Origin: Campylobacter sputorum subsp. sputorum
GTDB taxonomy: Bacteria; Campylobacterota; Campylobacteria; Campylobacterales; Campylobacteraceae
DNA length: 64,000 nt
Reading direction: 5' to 3'
NCBI RefSeq assembly: GCF_008245005.1
Contig: NZ_CP043427.1
Coordinates: 434,001 to 498,000 of the forward strand
Shown here: positions 39,700 through 49,101 of the stretch, piece by piece
How the letters are laid out: each line of letters begins with the position of its first letter
Position numbering within the stretch: the first letter of the stretch is position 1
Position numbers and translations under genes: made by a program
Notes under the pieces: generated by a model
What the model was told of the DNA's origin: nothing
The model's database searches: none
What the model saw: only the letters and a program-made list of their open reading frames with translations

Positions 39700-41376
39700 A
39701 TGAAAAAATTTATTAAAAATTTAATTTTAAATATAGATAATTATAAAATATATCATACAATGGCTATTTTTTCTCTTGTTTTTATGTTTTTGCTAATAGT
39801 AACTTTTCTAAACATAAAAAAAGATGTTTATCAAAAAATAGAACAAAATCGTATTTTAACAACCCAAAGATTAGAATATGGCATCTCTCTTTGGATAGAA
39901 GAGCAGATAAAAAGTTTAGAAGCAGCTACTGTGTATTTGCAAAATAATCAAATCTATCAAGATGAAAATAAAATTATAAAATTTAACAAAAATTTTCTTC
40001 AATCATCGCCAAATTTTGACTTCATTCACATCTATGTTGATGATAAATATTTTTTTGTAAATTCTGATAAAATTTTTGATTTAGAGCATAACAAAAGTCT
40101 AAATTCTGTTGCAAATATAAATAATGCAAGAACGCTTGATTGGTATGTAAAAACAAAATCTATGATGAAAACAACTATAAACAACAAAACACAACATGCG
40201 ATTTTAAAAGAACGAACTATAAATATTTGCACACCTATTATCGATCAAGATAAATTTAAAGGTGTGGTATGTGGAATTCTTGGAACGAAAAGTTTATTTG
40301 ATAAAATCAAAAAAATTAAGCCGCCTGAGCATTTTTATTATTTTATTGTTGATGAAAGTGGCGAAATTCTTACTAAATTAGATAATGAAAATTTAATAGC
40401 TGGAATTTCACAAACTTGCTCAAAATTAGATAATAATGAAACAACTATCAAAATAAATAATGATGTAATAAATTTAAGCACAATAGATAGATTTGATTGG
40501 AAAATAGGCGTTGGTGTAAATAATGAAAATTTTTTAAAACAAAATTTTAAAACCATATTTGAACACAGCATTGTGTTGTTTATATTTTTTATATTTTTTA
40601 TGCTTGTATTAAATTTGGGATATGAGTTTATTATTCAAAAATTTGTTATTAAGAAAAATCAAATGGAAATTTTGCTAGCTAGAAAATCTAGATTAAATGA
40701 AATAGGCACGCTTGTTACAAGCATAAATCATCAATTAAAACAGCCCATAAATTCACTTAGTTTAATACTTTCAAATACAGAATTTTTTCGTCAAAATCAC
40801 AATTTAAATGACGATATGTTGAAGTCAAATTTAGATTTATGCTTTAAACAGATTGAATTGATAGATAAGTCTATAAGTATTTTTCGCAATTTTTATTCTA
40901 ATGATGATGCAATAAGCGAATTTTGGATTAATGAATCCATAAAATCATTGATTTTTGCGACTCATTGCGAACTTTCTCATCACAATATTACGATTAAATT
41001 TGAATCTAAAAATGACATAAAAGTTGTTAGTATTGAAAATTTTATTCAACAAATTTTATTGGTTTTAATCCAAAATTCAAAAGATGCGATAATAAGCTCA
41101 CAAAAAGTATCTATTCGTCAAATTTACATACAGATAAATCAAGTAGATAATTTTGTTGAGATTAGCGTGAGTGATTTTGCTGATGGAATCGATGAAAAGC
41201 TTAGTGAAAAAATTTTTAGCGAGGATAAAACGACAAACAAAAAGTTAGGTTTTGGTCTTGGATTATATTTTTCAAAAACTATTTGTGTGCAAAAACTAAA
41301 AGGCGATTTACAGCTTGTTTCTTCACGAAACCCAACAAAATTTACTTTAAGTATACCAATAAATTTAAGGAGCTAA
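39700..41376 (+). CDS. Sensor histidine kinase with periplasmic dCache domain
   Basis: A 558-residue membrane kinase. Membrane spans are near residues 24-43 and 290-312, enclosing a periplasmic domain with the dCache hallmark RTLDWYVKTKS. The phospho-accepting His is in SINHQLKQPINSLSL, and the ATPase has QNSKDAI (N box) and GFGLGLYFS (G2). The start is the ATG at 39700, six bases after GGAG; an upstream TTG at 39688 is less likely. The response regulator gene begins 2 bases after the stop. Divergence from astA and closeness to psrABC suggest either as target. Confidence 0.9.
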   Translation: MKKFIKNLILNIDNYKIYHTMAIFSLVFMFLLIVTFLNIKKDVYQKIEQNRILTTQRLEYGISLWIEEQIKSLEAATVYLQNNQIYQDENKIIKFNKNFLQSSPNFDFIHIYVDDKYFFVNSDKIFDLEHNKSLNSVANINNARTLDWYVKTKSMMKTTINNKTQHAILKERTINICTPIIDQDKFKGVVCGILGTKSLFDKIKKIKPPEHFYYFIVDESGEILTKLDNENLIAGISQTCSKLDNNETTIKINNDVINLSTIDRFDWKIGVGVNNENFLKQNFKTIFEHSIVLFIFFIFFMLVLNLGYEFIIQKFVIKKNQMEILLARKSRLNEIGTLVTSINHQLKQPINSLSLILSNTEFFRQNHNLNDDMLKSNLDLCFKQIELIDKSISIFRNFYSNDDAISEFWINESIKSLIFATHCELSHHNITIKFESKNDIKVVSIENFIQQILLVLIQNSKDAIISSQKVSIRQIYIQINQVDNFVEISVSDFADGIDEKLSEKIFSEDKTTNKKLGFGLGLYFSKTICVQKLKGDLQLVSSRNPTKFTLSIPINLRS

Positions 41377-41377
41377 T

Positions 41378-42058
41378 TTGCAACTTTCTACATTAAAACT
41401 TCTTGAAAATTTTACTATAATGATTGTTGAAGATGATGAAACTGCTTTAAGTATGTTAGAATTGGGCTTAAAGCCATATTGTAAAAAGCTATTTTTGGCT
41501 CGCGATGGCTTAGAAGGACTTGAAATTTTTAAAAAAAATCAAATAGATATGATTTTAACAGATTTGCATATGTCAAATTTAAATGGATTTGAGATGATTA
41601 AAATAATCTTATCTATAAAACCAAGTCAAAATTTCATAGTGATGACATCATATGATAGCGATCAAAATTTCTTAAATAGCATAAAACACGGTGCTTTAAA
41701 TTTTATCAGAAAGCCATTAAATATGCTTACTATACAAAGTTCGCTTATAATCGCTCTTTCAAACATCAAAAGCGAGAAAAAGCAAATTAGCAAAAGAGTA
41801 AGCGTTGATTATAGTAATGAAAATATCTATCTTGATGATGAGCTGGTGTTTTTATCGCAAAATAATCATAAAATTTTCTGGCTATTTTTATATAACTTAA
41901 ACAATGTTGTTAGTTATGAACTTATAGAAAGTTATGTTTATAATGATGAAAATTTTAGTAAAAAGGCTCTTCAAATGTCTATAAAGCGTATAAAATCACA
42001 ACTTGTTGATATAAAATTAGAAAACATTTCATCAATCGGATATATTTTAAAAAGCTAA
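41378..42058 (+). CDS. Response regulator, receiver plus winged-helix-like output
   Basis: A 226-residue regulator starting at TTG 41378 with AAGGAG eleven bases upstream. The receiver (residues about 12-130) has IMIVEDDETAL, the phospho-Asp in MILTDLHMSNLNGFE, VMTSYDSD and the Lys in IRKPLN. The C-terminal 90 residues (NKIFWLFLYNLNNVV-like, then KKALQMSIKRIKSQL) look like a divergent OmpR-type DNA-binding domain. It pairs with the kinase just before it, and psrA follows 68 bases later. Confidence 0.87.
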   Translation: MQLSTLKLLENFTIMIVEDDETALSMLELGLKPYCKKLFLARDGLEGLEIFKKNQIDMILTDLHMSNLNGFEMIKIILSIKPSQNFIVMTSYDSDQNFLNSIKHGALNFIRKPLNMLTIQSSLIIALSNIKSEKKQISKRVSVDYSNENIYLDDELVFLSQNNHKIFWLFLYNLNNVVSYELIESYVYNDENFSKKALQMSIKRIKSQLVDIKLENISSIGYILKS

Positions 42059-42062
42059 ATTT

Positions 42063-42080
42063 ATTTTACATTAATTTTAC
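42063..42080 (+). promoter_or_regulatory. Direct repeat upstream of psrA, possible regulator site
   Basis: ATTTTAC occurs at 42063-42069 and again at 42074-42080, an 11-base period, about one helix turn, as in OmpR-type half-sites. It lies in the only 68-base gap between the regulator and psrA. Confidence 0.3.
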
Positions 42081-42126
42081 GATGATTGTCTAACATTACT
42101 CCATACCAATAAAAAAGGAGTGCAAA

Positions 42127-44406
42127 ATGGATAGAAGAAGTTTTCTAAAAGGCACAGCAGGCATTGGGACATTAGCAGCTTTTGAGCTAAATTTAGGAGC
42201 TAGTGCAAAAGATATAGTTGATGGTACTGGCGTAAGTAAAAGTGTAAAAAGCATTTGCGAAATGTGTTCATCTCGCTGTCCTGTTGATGTAAGAGTTGAA
42301 GAGGGTAAATGTACCTTTATAACAGGAAATCCAAAATTTTCATCAAATAAAACAGCAGTTTGTGCAAGAGGCGGAGCAGGAGTTAATCAGCTTTATGATA
42401 AAGATAGACTTGTTAAGCCGTTAATTCGAGTTGGCAAAAGAGGCGAGGGCAAATGGAAAGAGGTTAGTTATGATGAAGCACTTAAATTTGCAGCTGATAA
42501 ACTTAATGAAATCAAGGAAAAATACGGTCCACAAAGTGTAGTTTTTACTTCAAAAAGCGGAGAAAGTCATGGGCAAATGACAAATTTTGCCTGTAGTTAT
42601 GGAAGTCCAAATATTTTTTCACATTGGTCTTGCTGTCCGATTACTGAAAAAATAGCTATTCCGCACACATTTGGAACATCGCCAAAAAGAGATTTTAAAA
42701 ATGCAAAATATATTGTAAATTTTGGTCATAATTTATTTGAAGGTATTAACATTTCAGATACTAAAAAACTCATGGCTTTTGCAGATAAAAAAGATACTAA
42801 GCTTTTAGTTTTAGAACCAAGATTTAGTGTGGTTGCATCTAAGGCTGATGAGTGGCTGCCTGTAAAACCGGGAACTGATTTGGCATTTGTAATGGCACTT
42901 ATTCATGTGTGGATAAGAGATGAAAAATATGATAAAAAATTTATTGAGAATTATACAATAGGATTTGATGAGGTTGCAAAAAGTGTAGCCAACTCTACTC
43001 CAAAATGGCAAGAGGGAATAACAGGCATAAGTGCTGAGAGTGTTGAGAGAATTGCAAATGAAATTTATTCAAAAGCACCGCAAGTTATCATTGACTGGGG
43101 ACATAAAACCACTACAACAAGAGCAGAATATCAAAGAACAAGAGCTATAGCTATCGCAAATGCTTTGATGGGAAATTTTGAGAAAAAAGGCGGGTTATTT
43201 TTTGGCAAAAATGCTAAGAAATTTAATGAGCTTTGCGGAGAAGATTTATTTCCTGTTTTATCAAATCCAAACAGCGAGTTTAAAGTTCCAAAATCACCTA
43301 GAATAGATGGTTGTGGAGAAGATGGTAGCAAACACTTTTTTATTCCTAGAAAACATGGTGTTTTGATGGATATAGCTCCTGTTATTTTAAATAAAAAACC
43401 ATATCCTATAAAGGGTTGGGTAAATACCAGGTTTAATCATCTTATAAATGTTGCTGGAACGCAAGATGTTATAAAAGCTATAAATGAACTTGATTTTGTA
43501 ATGTCAATTGATATTTATATGAGCGATTTTAGCCAATATGCTGATGTTGTATTCCCAGAAGCGACATATCTTGAAAGAGATGAAAGCATACAAGATAAAT
43601 CAGGCACTGCACCTGGATATTATATGAGAAATAAAGCAATTGAGCCAATAAACGGCACTTTAAGCGGATATGAGATATTTAGAAAGCTTGCTAAAATTAT
43701 GAACATTGATGGTCTTTATAAATACAATGATATAAATGAGTTTAGAATGATTCAAGCAAAAGGCGATGCAAAACTTTTAGAAACTTTAATAAAAGATGGC
43801 TATATTTCGTGGAAAGTTCCACAAGTTTATTATAGAGAGGCAAGTTATGTTTCTAAATTTGTAGAAAAATATCCAAATGCAGCTAAATTTGTTGATGAAA
43901 ATGGTGAGATGAGTTCGCAAATGAAATTTAAAACTCCAAGCGGAAAGATAGAGCTATTTTCGTTGCAAGTTGAAGAAAAGCTCCCAGGAGAAGGCTGTCT
44001 TAATACCAACAATATGGATGTTTTTGATGGACATGAGCTTTGTTTAATGAGCGGTAAAACACCTATTCATACAAACGGACATACTCAAAATATCAAAATT
44101 TTAAATGATATGATGAAAGATGCTCCAATTTGGATAAATACAAAAACGGCAAATAAAAAAGATCTAAAAACCGGCGATAAGATTATGCTAAAAAATAGCT
44201 TTGGAGAAGAAAAAGGAACCGTTTTTGTAACTGAGGGGATAAGAGAAGATACGCTTTTTGTTTATCATGGCTTTGGACATATTAGTAAAGAGTTGAAAAG
44301 AACTTATGGTGATGGAACTAATCAAAGTAAGATTTTAAATCCAGCTGACGGAAATGTTTGTGGCACAATGGTTACAAATGTTGGCGTTGATATTGTAAAG
44401 TTGTAA
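42127..44406 (+). CDS. psrA: Molybdopterin oxidoreductase, polysulfide/thiosulfate reductase catalytic subunit
   Basis: A 759-residue periplasmic Mo-bis-MGD enzyme. It starts with a Tat signal, MDRRSFLKGTAGIG. The [4Fe-4S] ligands are Cys44, Cys47, Cys51 and Cys79. SHWSCCPITEK gives Cys169 or Cys170 as the molybdenum ligand, as in PsrA and PhsA. It forms an operon with a four-cluster ferredoxin subunit and an NrfD-type anchor, the PsrABC/PhsABC arrangement. The likely reaction is reduction of polysulfide or thiosulfate using menaquinol; tetrathionate or another oxyanion cannot be excluded from sequence alone. Confidence 0.88.
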   Translation: MDRRSFLKGTAGIGTLAAFELNLGASAKDIVDGTGVSKSVKSICEMCSSRCPVDVRVEEGKCTFITGNPKFSSNKTAVCARGGAGVNQLYDKDRLVKPLIRVGKRGEGKWKEVSYDEALKFAADKLNEIKEKYGPQSVVFTSKSGESHGQMTNFACSYGSPNIFSHWSCCPITEKIAIPHTFGTSPKRDFKNAKYIVNFGHNLFEGINISDTKKLMAFADKKDTKLLVLEPRFSVVASKADEWLPVKPGTDLAFVMALIHVWIRDEKYDKKFIENYTIGFDEVAKSVANSTPKWQEGITGISAESVERIANEIYSKAPQVIIDWGHKTTTTRAEYQRTRAIAIANALMGNFEKKGGLFFGKNAKKFNELCGEDLFPVLSNPNSEFKVPKSPRIDGCGEDGSKHFFIPRKHGVLMDIAPVILNKKPYPIKGWVNTRFNHLINVAGTQDVIKAINELDFVMSIDIYMSDFSQYADVVFPEATYLERDESIQDKSGTAPGYYMRNKAIEPINGTLSGYEIFRKLAKIMNIDGLYKYNDINEFRMIQAKGDAKLLETLIKDGYISWKVPQVYYREASYVSKFVEKYPNAAKFVDENGEMSSQMKFKTPSGKIELFSLQVEEKLPGEGCLNTNNMDVFDGHELCLMSGKTPIHTNGHTQNIKILNDMMKDAPIWINTKTANKKDLKTGDKIMLKNSFGEEKGTVFVTEGIREDTLFVYHGFGHISKELKRTYGDGTNQSKILNPADGNVCGTMVTNVGVDIVKL

Positions 44407-44416
44407 GGTGGATAAA

Positions 44417-44983
44417 ATGAAAAAATATGTAATGATACACGATGAAAATTTATGCATAGGATGTCAAGCTTGTTCTGTTGCATGTAGAAATGAAAACAAA
44501 GTAAGTGATGGTGTTTATAGGCTTCAAGTACACGCAAATATGAAAGGTGTATTTCCAAATTTACAAACAAATTTTGAAAGACAAAGCTGTGTTATGTGTG
44601 AAGAAAGTCCGTGCGTGGATGTTTGTCCAACAGGAGCTAGTTTTAAAACCGAAGATGGTATAACTTTGGTTGATCCAAGAACTTGTGTTAGCTGTAAATA
44701 CTGCGTTTTAGCCTGTCCTTATGATGCAAGATTTGTTGATCCAGTTAGTAAAGTTATAGGAAAATGCACATTTTGCTATGAAACAAGACTTGCAAAAGGG
44801 CTTGAACCAGCTTGCGTGACAGTTTGTCCTACAAATGCACTTATATTTGGCGATTCAAATGATAAAAATAGCGAAGTAAGTAAAGCAATGGCTACAAATG
44901 CTGTAATTTATCCTAAAGCTCACAAAGGAACAAAGCCGTCTTTGGGATATATAAAAAATACAAGAGGGGGATATCATGAATAA
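44417..44983 (+). CDS. psrB: Ferredoxin-like [4Fe-4S] subunit (PsrB type)
   Basis: A 188-residue electron-transfer subunit with four cysteine clusters: CIGCQACSVAC, CVMCEESPCVDVCP, CVSCKYCVLACP and CTFCYETR with CVTVCP, sixteen Cys in all. The ATG at 44417 follows AAGGTGG; a GTG at 44408 is within that site and unlikely. It carries electrons between the membrane subunit and PsrA. It overlaps psrC by 8 bases. Confidence 0.93.
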   Translation: MKKYVMIHDENLCIGCQACSVACRNENKVSDGVYRLQVHANMKGVFPNLQTNFERQSCVMCEESPCVDVCPTGASFKTEDGITLVDPRTCVSCKYCVLACPYDARFVDPVSKVIGKCTFCYETRLAKGLEPACVTVCPTNALIFGDSNDKNSEVSKAMATNAVIYPKAHKGTKPSLGYIKNTRGGYHE

Positions 44984-45947
44984 TATGTGGGGAGATATGG
45001 CACAATATGGTGCTATTTACTGGCCTTGGCCAATTGCTGTGTATCTTTTTTTAGCTGGTCTTAGTGCGGGTTGTACGATAGTTGCACTTCTTGTAAAATG
45101 GAACAAACATTCGGATAATACCTCTTCTATTTGGGATGCTATGGTAAAAGCTGGTGCAATAACAGCGCCCGTTACTATAATAATCGGTCTTTTGCTACTC
45201 ATATTTGATCTTGGTAAACCGCTTAGTTTTTACTGGTTGCTTATATCTTATAATTTTGGTTCTGTTATGAGTCTTGGTGTATTGTTTTTGCTTGTTTATA
45301 CGCCACTTAGTGTGCTTTTTGCTTTTATTATTTTTGAAGATAGCATTGAAAAAAGTAGTGTTTTATCGGTATTTAGCTTTATACCAAGAATAATTAGAAG
45401 TTTTGCTAGTATATCAAAATTAGTAGAGTATATTTTATTGATACTTGCAATTTGTGTGGGAATGTATACAGGGTTTTTGCTTAGTGCTATTAGTAAAATT
45501 CCACTTTGGAATACTCCTATTTTACCTATTTTGTTTTTAGTTTCTGGATTTTCAAGCGGAATTGCTGCAAACATACTTATAGGTATGGCATTTTTTAAAG
45601 GTTCATTAAACAAAGATAGCATAAAATACCTTTTAGTTTTGGATTTGCGTGCTATACTTTTTGAGCTTCCTTTGCTTTTCATTTTATTTATAGGAATGAA
45701 TTTTCAAGGCGGACAAAGTGCAGTTGCAGCCGCTCAAGCTCTTAGCGATCCGTATTATGGTAAATTATTTTGGATAGCTGTTGTAGGAATTGGTCTTTTG
45801 ATGCCTATTGTTATTGCGGCTACTGCTCTTAAAAATCACGCTTATAAACCAGGATTTATAATCTTAAATTCTGTTGTTGTGTTAGTTGGTGTGATTGCTT
45901 TAAGATATTATATAGTTTATGCAGGACAACTATTTACAGGAGTATGA
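44976..45947 (+). CDS. psrC: NrfD/PsrC-type membrane anchor subunit
   Basis: A 323-residue polytopic inner-membrane protein with about eight hydrophobic segments, starting YWPWPIAVYLFLAGLSAG, the NrfD family opening. It should oxidise menaquinol and hand electrons to PsrB. The first ATG (44976) has GAGGGGG five bases upstream; another ATG at 44985 is possible. A regulator gene overlaps its 3' end. Confidence 0.93.
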   Translation: MNNMWGDMAQYGAIYWPWPIAVYLFLAGLSAGCTIVALLVKWNKHSDNTSSIWDAMVKAGAITAPVTIIIGLLLLIFDLGKPLSFYWLLISYNFGSVMSLGVLFLLVYTPLSVLFAFIIFEDSIEKSSVLSVFSFIPRIIRSFASISKLVEYILLILAICVGMYTGFLLSAISKIPLWNTPILPILFLVSGFSSGIAANILIGMAFFKGSLNKDSIKYLLVLDLRAILFELPLLFILFIGMNFQGGQSAVAAAQALSDPYYGKLFWIAVVGIGLLMPIVIAATALKNHAYKPGFIILNSVVVLVGVIALRYYIVYAGQLFTGV

Positions 45948-46607
45948 TATAAAGATATTATTACTTGAAGATAACTATGCTTATAGACTTAGCATAAAAG
46001 AGTATTTAGAAACTCTTGGATACGAAGTTGATGAGGCTAGTGATGGGCTTGAAGCGTGCGACAAGATAGCTGCTTCAAGCTATCATCTTTTAATCTTAGA
46101 TATAAAAGTTCCTGAAATTTCAGGACATGAAGTTATAAAATATGCAAAAAGCTTAAATTTACAAACTCCTATAATGATAATGACATCTTTAACCAGCATA
46201 GAGGATTTATCCTACGGCTATGAACTTGGTTGCAATGAGTATCTAAAAAAGCCATTTGAGTTAGCTGAGCTTAAATTTAGAGTTAATGAGCTTATGAGAA
46301 ATATTATAATAAAGATGACAAAAATATCATAAAACTTGCAAATAACTATGAATATGATACTATTTTAAAAGTTATTAAATTTAAAAATCAAGATATAGTT
46401 TTAACAAACAAAGAGATATCTATAATAGAATATTTATTAAGCAAAATAGGTTCATTTGTAAGTATAGCTGAAATTATAGATGAAATTTGGGAAGATAAAA
46501 ATGTAGATAGTGCAGATATAAGAGTTCATATTAGTAAAATTAGACAAAAAACTTATGATGATTTTATAGTATCTTCAAGAGGATTTGGATACAAAATAAA
46601 TGCTTAA
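45919..46607 (+). pseudogene. OmpR-family response regulator interrupted by a frameshift
   Basis: Residues 1-130 form a receiver: ILLLEDNYAYRLSI, LILDIKVPEISGHE with the phospho-Asp, IMIMTSLTS and YLKKPFELAE. The frame stops at 46332. In the adjacent frame, from about 46308, a complete winged-helix output domain continues (IVLTNKEISIIEYLLS, IRVHISKIRQK, SSRGFGYKINA) to a stop at 46605-46607, and has no normal start codon. So a one-base indel near 46300-46311 separates the halves. The ATG at 45919 overlaps psrC by 29 bases; a CAGGAG is placed for a start near 45949 but no standard codon is there. The downstream kinase still overlaps the frameshifted end. Confidence 0.85.
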
Positions 46608-47730
46608 AAGGTTAAATATACCTATAATTGTTGCTATTTGTATAACGCTACTATTTATTTTTCAAGGAATACAAATAGTAAATTTAAGTTCTAAAAAAGA
46701 TGAAAATACAGAGATTTTAAATTTAATCTACAAAAGCAAAGAGATAATACATGATATCAAAAATATACAAAACAAAAGCACACTTATATATGAATTTGGC
46801 ATTTACGATAAAGATGATAATGTTTTATACTCCAAGCTTTCTATAGCACCTAAAAATAGAGATTTTCAAATTTTAAAAAGCGATGGGTATTTGTATTATA
46901 AAACATCATTTGTTGATGATGGGGATTTGTTGTTTTTGGTGGTTGCTAAAAAGCTAGATTATACTAAATTTATATTTTTAGCAACTTTAATGGCTATAAT
47001 AACGATAGTTGTTGTATTTGCACTTATGTATGTAAGCTATGAAAGTATTTCAAAACCATATCAAGAACAAAAAAAACTTATGAGTATGTTTTTTAACGAC
47101 GCTATGCATGAATTAAAAACTCCGCTTGGCATAGCAACTATAAATTTAGAAATGCTTGGATACAAAGATAAACACACACATCGCATAAAATCGGCATTAA
47201 AAGAGATGAAAGTAACTTACGAAGATGTTGAGTTTTTTATAAAAAATTCTTATACTAATCTTCCTAAAATAAAGATAAATTTTTCATATTTTTTGCTCTC
47301 TAGGGTTAAGTTTATAAGCACTATAGCAAATGTTAAAAATATTAAAATATTAACTAATATTGAAAAAAATTTAGAAATTTTTATGAGCGAGATTGAGGCT
47401 ACAAGACTTGTGGATAACAACCTTTCAAACGCTATAAAGTATTCTAAAGAAAATAGTAAAATTTTTATAAATTTAACTAAAAAAGATGATGATTTTATAC
47501 TTTTTAGTGTTGAGGATTTTGGTCGCGGCATAAAAGATACAAACGAAATTTGGAAACGCTACACAAGAGAAGATTATTCTCAGGGTGGTTTCGGATTAGG
47601 TTTAAACATCATCTCATCAATATGTAAAAAGTATTCCATAAAATATGAAGTAAATTCTATTTACGGAAAAGGAAGCACTTTTAGCTATAAAATACCCATT
47701 TATATGGATAAAATACTAGATAATATCTAG
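46600..47730 (+). CDS. Sensor histidine kinase
   Basis: A 376-residue kinase with spans at about residues 7-26 and 125-147 enclosing a short periplasmic domain (about 95 residues). The H box is AMHELKTPLGIATINLEML, and the ATPase has NNLSNAIKYS, DFGRGI and GGFGLGLNI. It overlaps the frameshifted regulator by 8 bases, so it was that regulator's partner. If the regulator is dead, this kinase is orphaned. Confidence 0.9.
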   Translation: MLKRLNIPIIVAICITLLFIFQGIQIVNLSSKKDENTEILNLIYKSKEIIHDIKNIQNKSTLIYEFGIYDKDDNVLYSKLSIAPKNRDFQILKSDGYLYYKTSFVDDGDLLFLVVAKKLDYTKFIFLATLMAIITIVVVFALMYVSYESISKPYQEQKKLMSMFFNDAMHELKTPLGIATINLEMLGYKDKHTHRIKSALKEMKVTYEDVEFFIKNSYTNLPKIKINFSYFLLSRVKFISTIANVKNIKILTNIEKNLEIFMSEIEATRLVDNNLSNAIKYSKENSKIFINLTKKDDDFILFSVEDFGRGIKDTNEIWKRYTREDYSQGGFGLGLNIISSICKKYSIKYEVNSIYGKGSTFSYKIPIYMDKILDNI

Positions 47731-47731
47731 T

Positions 47732-48586
47732 TTAGTATCGCATTAATTTTGATATGCTATTTTCTACTTTATCATTATTAAAGTGAAGTATAATAAAGCC
47801 TATTTTGTTGTTTTTTATATCATAAAGTTCTATTTTGTAAAAATAATTTGAGTTTATTTTTGCAAACTCTTCATTTTCAAAATCAAATTTTTTTAGCGTG
47901 GTTAGTATGTTTAAATTTGCACTGCTTTCATTTAAAATGGCGTAATTTTTAACAAGTGAGTTTCTTTGAAAGCATTCTGAAAAATACTTTTGATCAACAA
48001 GCACAAATATATCATATCCTCTTCTTTTAGCTATTGTATCTAAATGGTTAAAATCAAGCATAACTTCCAAGCTTCCTAAAAATTTACTATCATACGAAAT
48101 TGGAGAAATTCCCCTTATAAAAACTCCACATCTCCCAGCTTCTATGCCATAAACTGATTTTTTAGAGTTTTTTACCTCTAAAAGCGTGTGTCTAAATTTA
48201 GTCAAATCATCGCCAAATTTATCATAATTCCAACTTCTTACCAAGCTTTTTAATTCGCTTGTATGCGTGTGAAGCATAATGTTTTGATATAGTGGAATTT
48301 TGCTTAATATATCTATATAGTTATTTAATGTTGTATAGCAAAAATGCCTATCTTGAGACAAAAGACATTTTTTTATATCTTCATTTTGCGAAAGTATCAA
48401 AGAAAGTGTCATTGCATTAATGTTATCTTCTTTTATGGTGCTTAGTAAAATTTCTGAGTTTATATCAAAATATTGTTTTACCATAAACTCTTTTTCGCTT
48501 ATTTTAAATTTATAAAAAAGTACTCCAAGTATAATCACTAAAATAACAGCAACTATTAGTATAAATTTTTTAAGAGTCTTTTTCAA
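47732..48586 (-). CDS. Cache-domain sensor protein without output domain
   Basis: A 284-residue protein with one N-terminal hydrophobic span (about residues 7-25) and a periplasmic domain like the dCache_3 family: LRSWNYDKFGDD-like segment, VYGIEAGRCGVFIRGISP and LGSLEVMLDFNHLD. It ends at about the end of that domain with no kinase, HAMP or chemoreceptor module. It may be a co-receptor or a remnant of a chemoreceptor. It overlaps the HIT gene by 17 bases, and converges on the kinase with a one-base gap. Confidence 0.75.
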   Translation of the reverse strand: MKKTLKKFILIVAVILVIILGVLFYKFKISEKEFMVKQYFDINSEILLSTIKEDNINAMTLSLILSQNEDIKKCLLSQDRHFCYTTLNNYIDILSKIPLYQNIMLHTHTSELKSLVRSWNYDKFGDDLTKFRHTLLEVKNSKKSVYGIEAGRCGVFIRGISPISYDSKFLGSLEVMLDFNHLDTIAKRRGYDIFVLVDQKYFSECFQRNSLVKNYAILNESSANLNILTTLKKFDFENEEFAKINSNYFYKIELYDIKNNKIGFIILHFNNDKVENSISKLMRY

Positions 48587-48950
48587 AACATTCCTTTAAA
48601 TTTTTGTTTAAAAGCTCACTAAATTTATCAAAGCTTGGTAAATTTAACTTAGCATCTCTTTGTTTTTTACCCCACATACACTCTGGAAAATAGCTGTCAT
48701 TTTTAAATCTAGCCATAACATGTAAATGCACTCTTGGTAAATAGTTTGCAAAACTAGCCATATTTATCTTATCTGGATTGTAAAAACTAATCATAGTTTT
48801 TTCAACACAAATTGCAGCTTTAAAAATAGCTTTTTGTGTAAATTCTTCACAATCACTAATTTCTTTATACTCTTTTTTTGTGAAAATTTTTACCCACGGA
48901 ATCTCATTAACTTCTTGTTCAACATATATCAAATCATTTTCGTAAATCAC
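48570..48950 (-). CDS. HIT family hydrolase
   Basis: A 126-residue histidine-triad protein with core PRVHLHVMARF. The catalytic central His (His77) and His75 are present but the third triad position is Met79 where H-x-H-x-H is expected. The N-terminus IYVEQEVNEIPWVKIF is HIT-like. HIT proteins cleave nucleotide-phosphate bonds such as in diadenosine polyphosphates; substrate here is unknown. Confidence 0.82.
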   Translation of the reverse strand: MIYENDLIYVEQEVNEIPWVKIFTKKEYKEISDCEEFTQKAIFKAAICVEKTMISFYNPDKINMASFANYLPRVHLHVMARFKNDSYFPECMWGKKQRDAKLNLPSFDKFSELLNKNLKECFEKDS

Positions 48951-49101
48951 GGCATTTCCTTGCTAAATTTAAAATCCATTATATCATAAATTTAGCATTT
49001 TAAGGATATAGCTTAAATTTTATATTAATTGTAATTTCAAAACTATAACTAAGCGTAAAGTATATAAAATATATATAAATTACAAAATAAGGAGGGTTTT
49101 T

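Noticed and set aside
46300-46332. Programmed frameshift as the explanation for the split regulator
   Set aside because: I found no slippery heptamer or downstream structure; an indel or sequencing error is simpler.
47711-47737. Palindrome CTAGATAATATCTAG at the kinase end
   Set aside because: Short and AT-rich, without a U-run; not enough to call a terminator.
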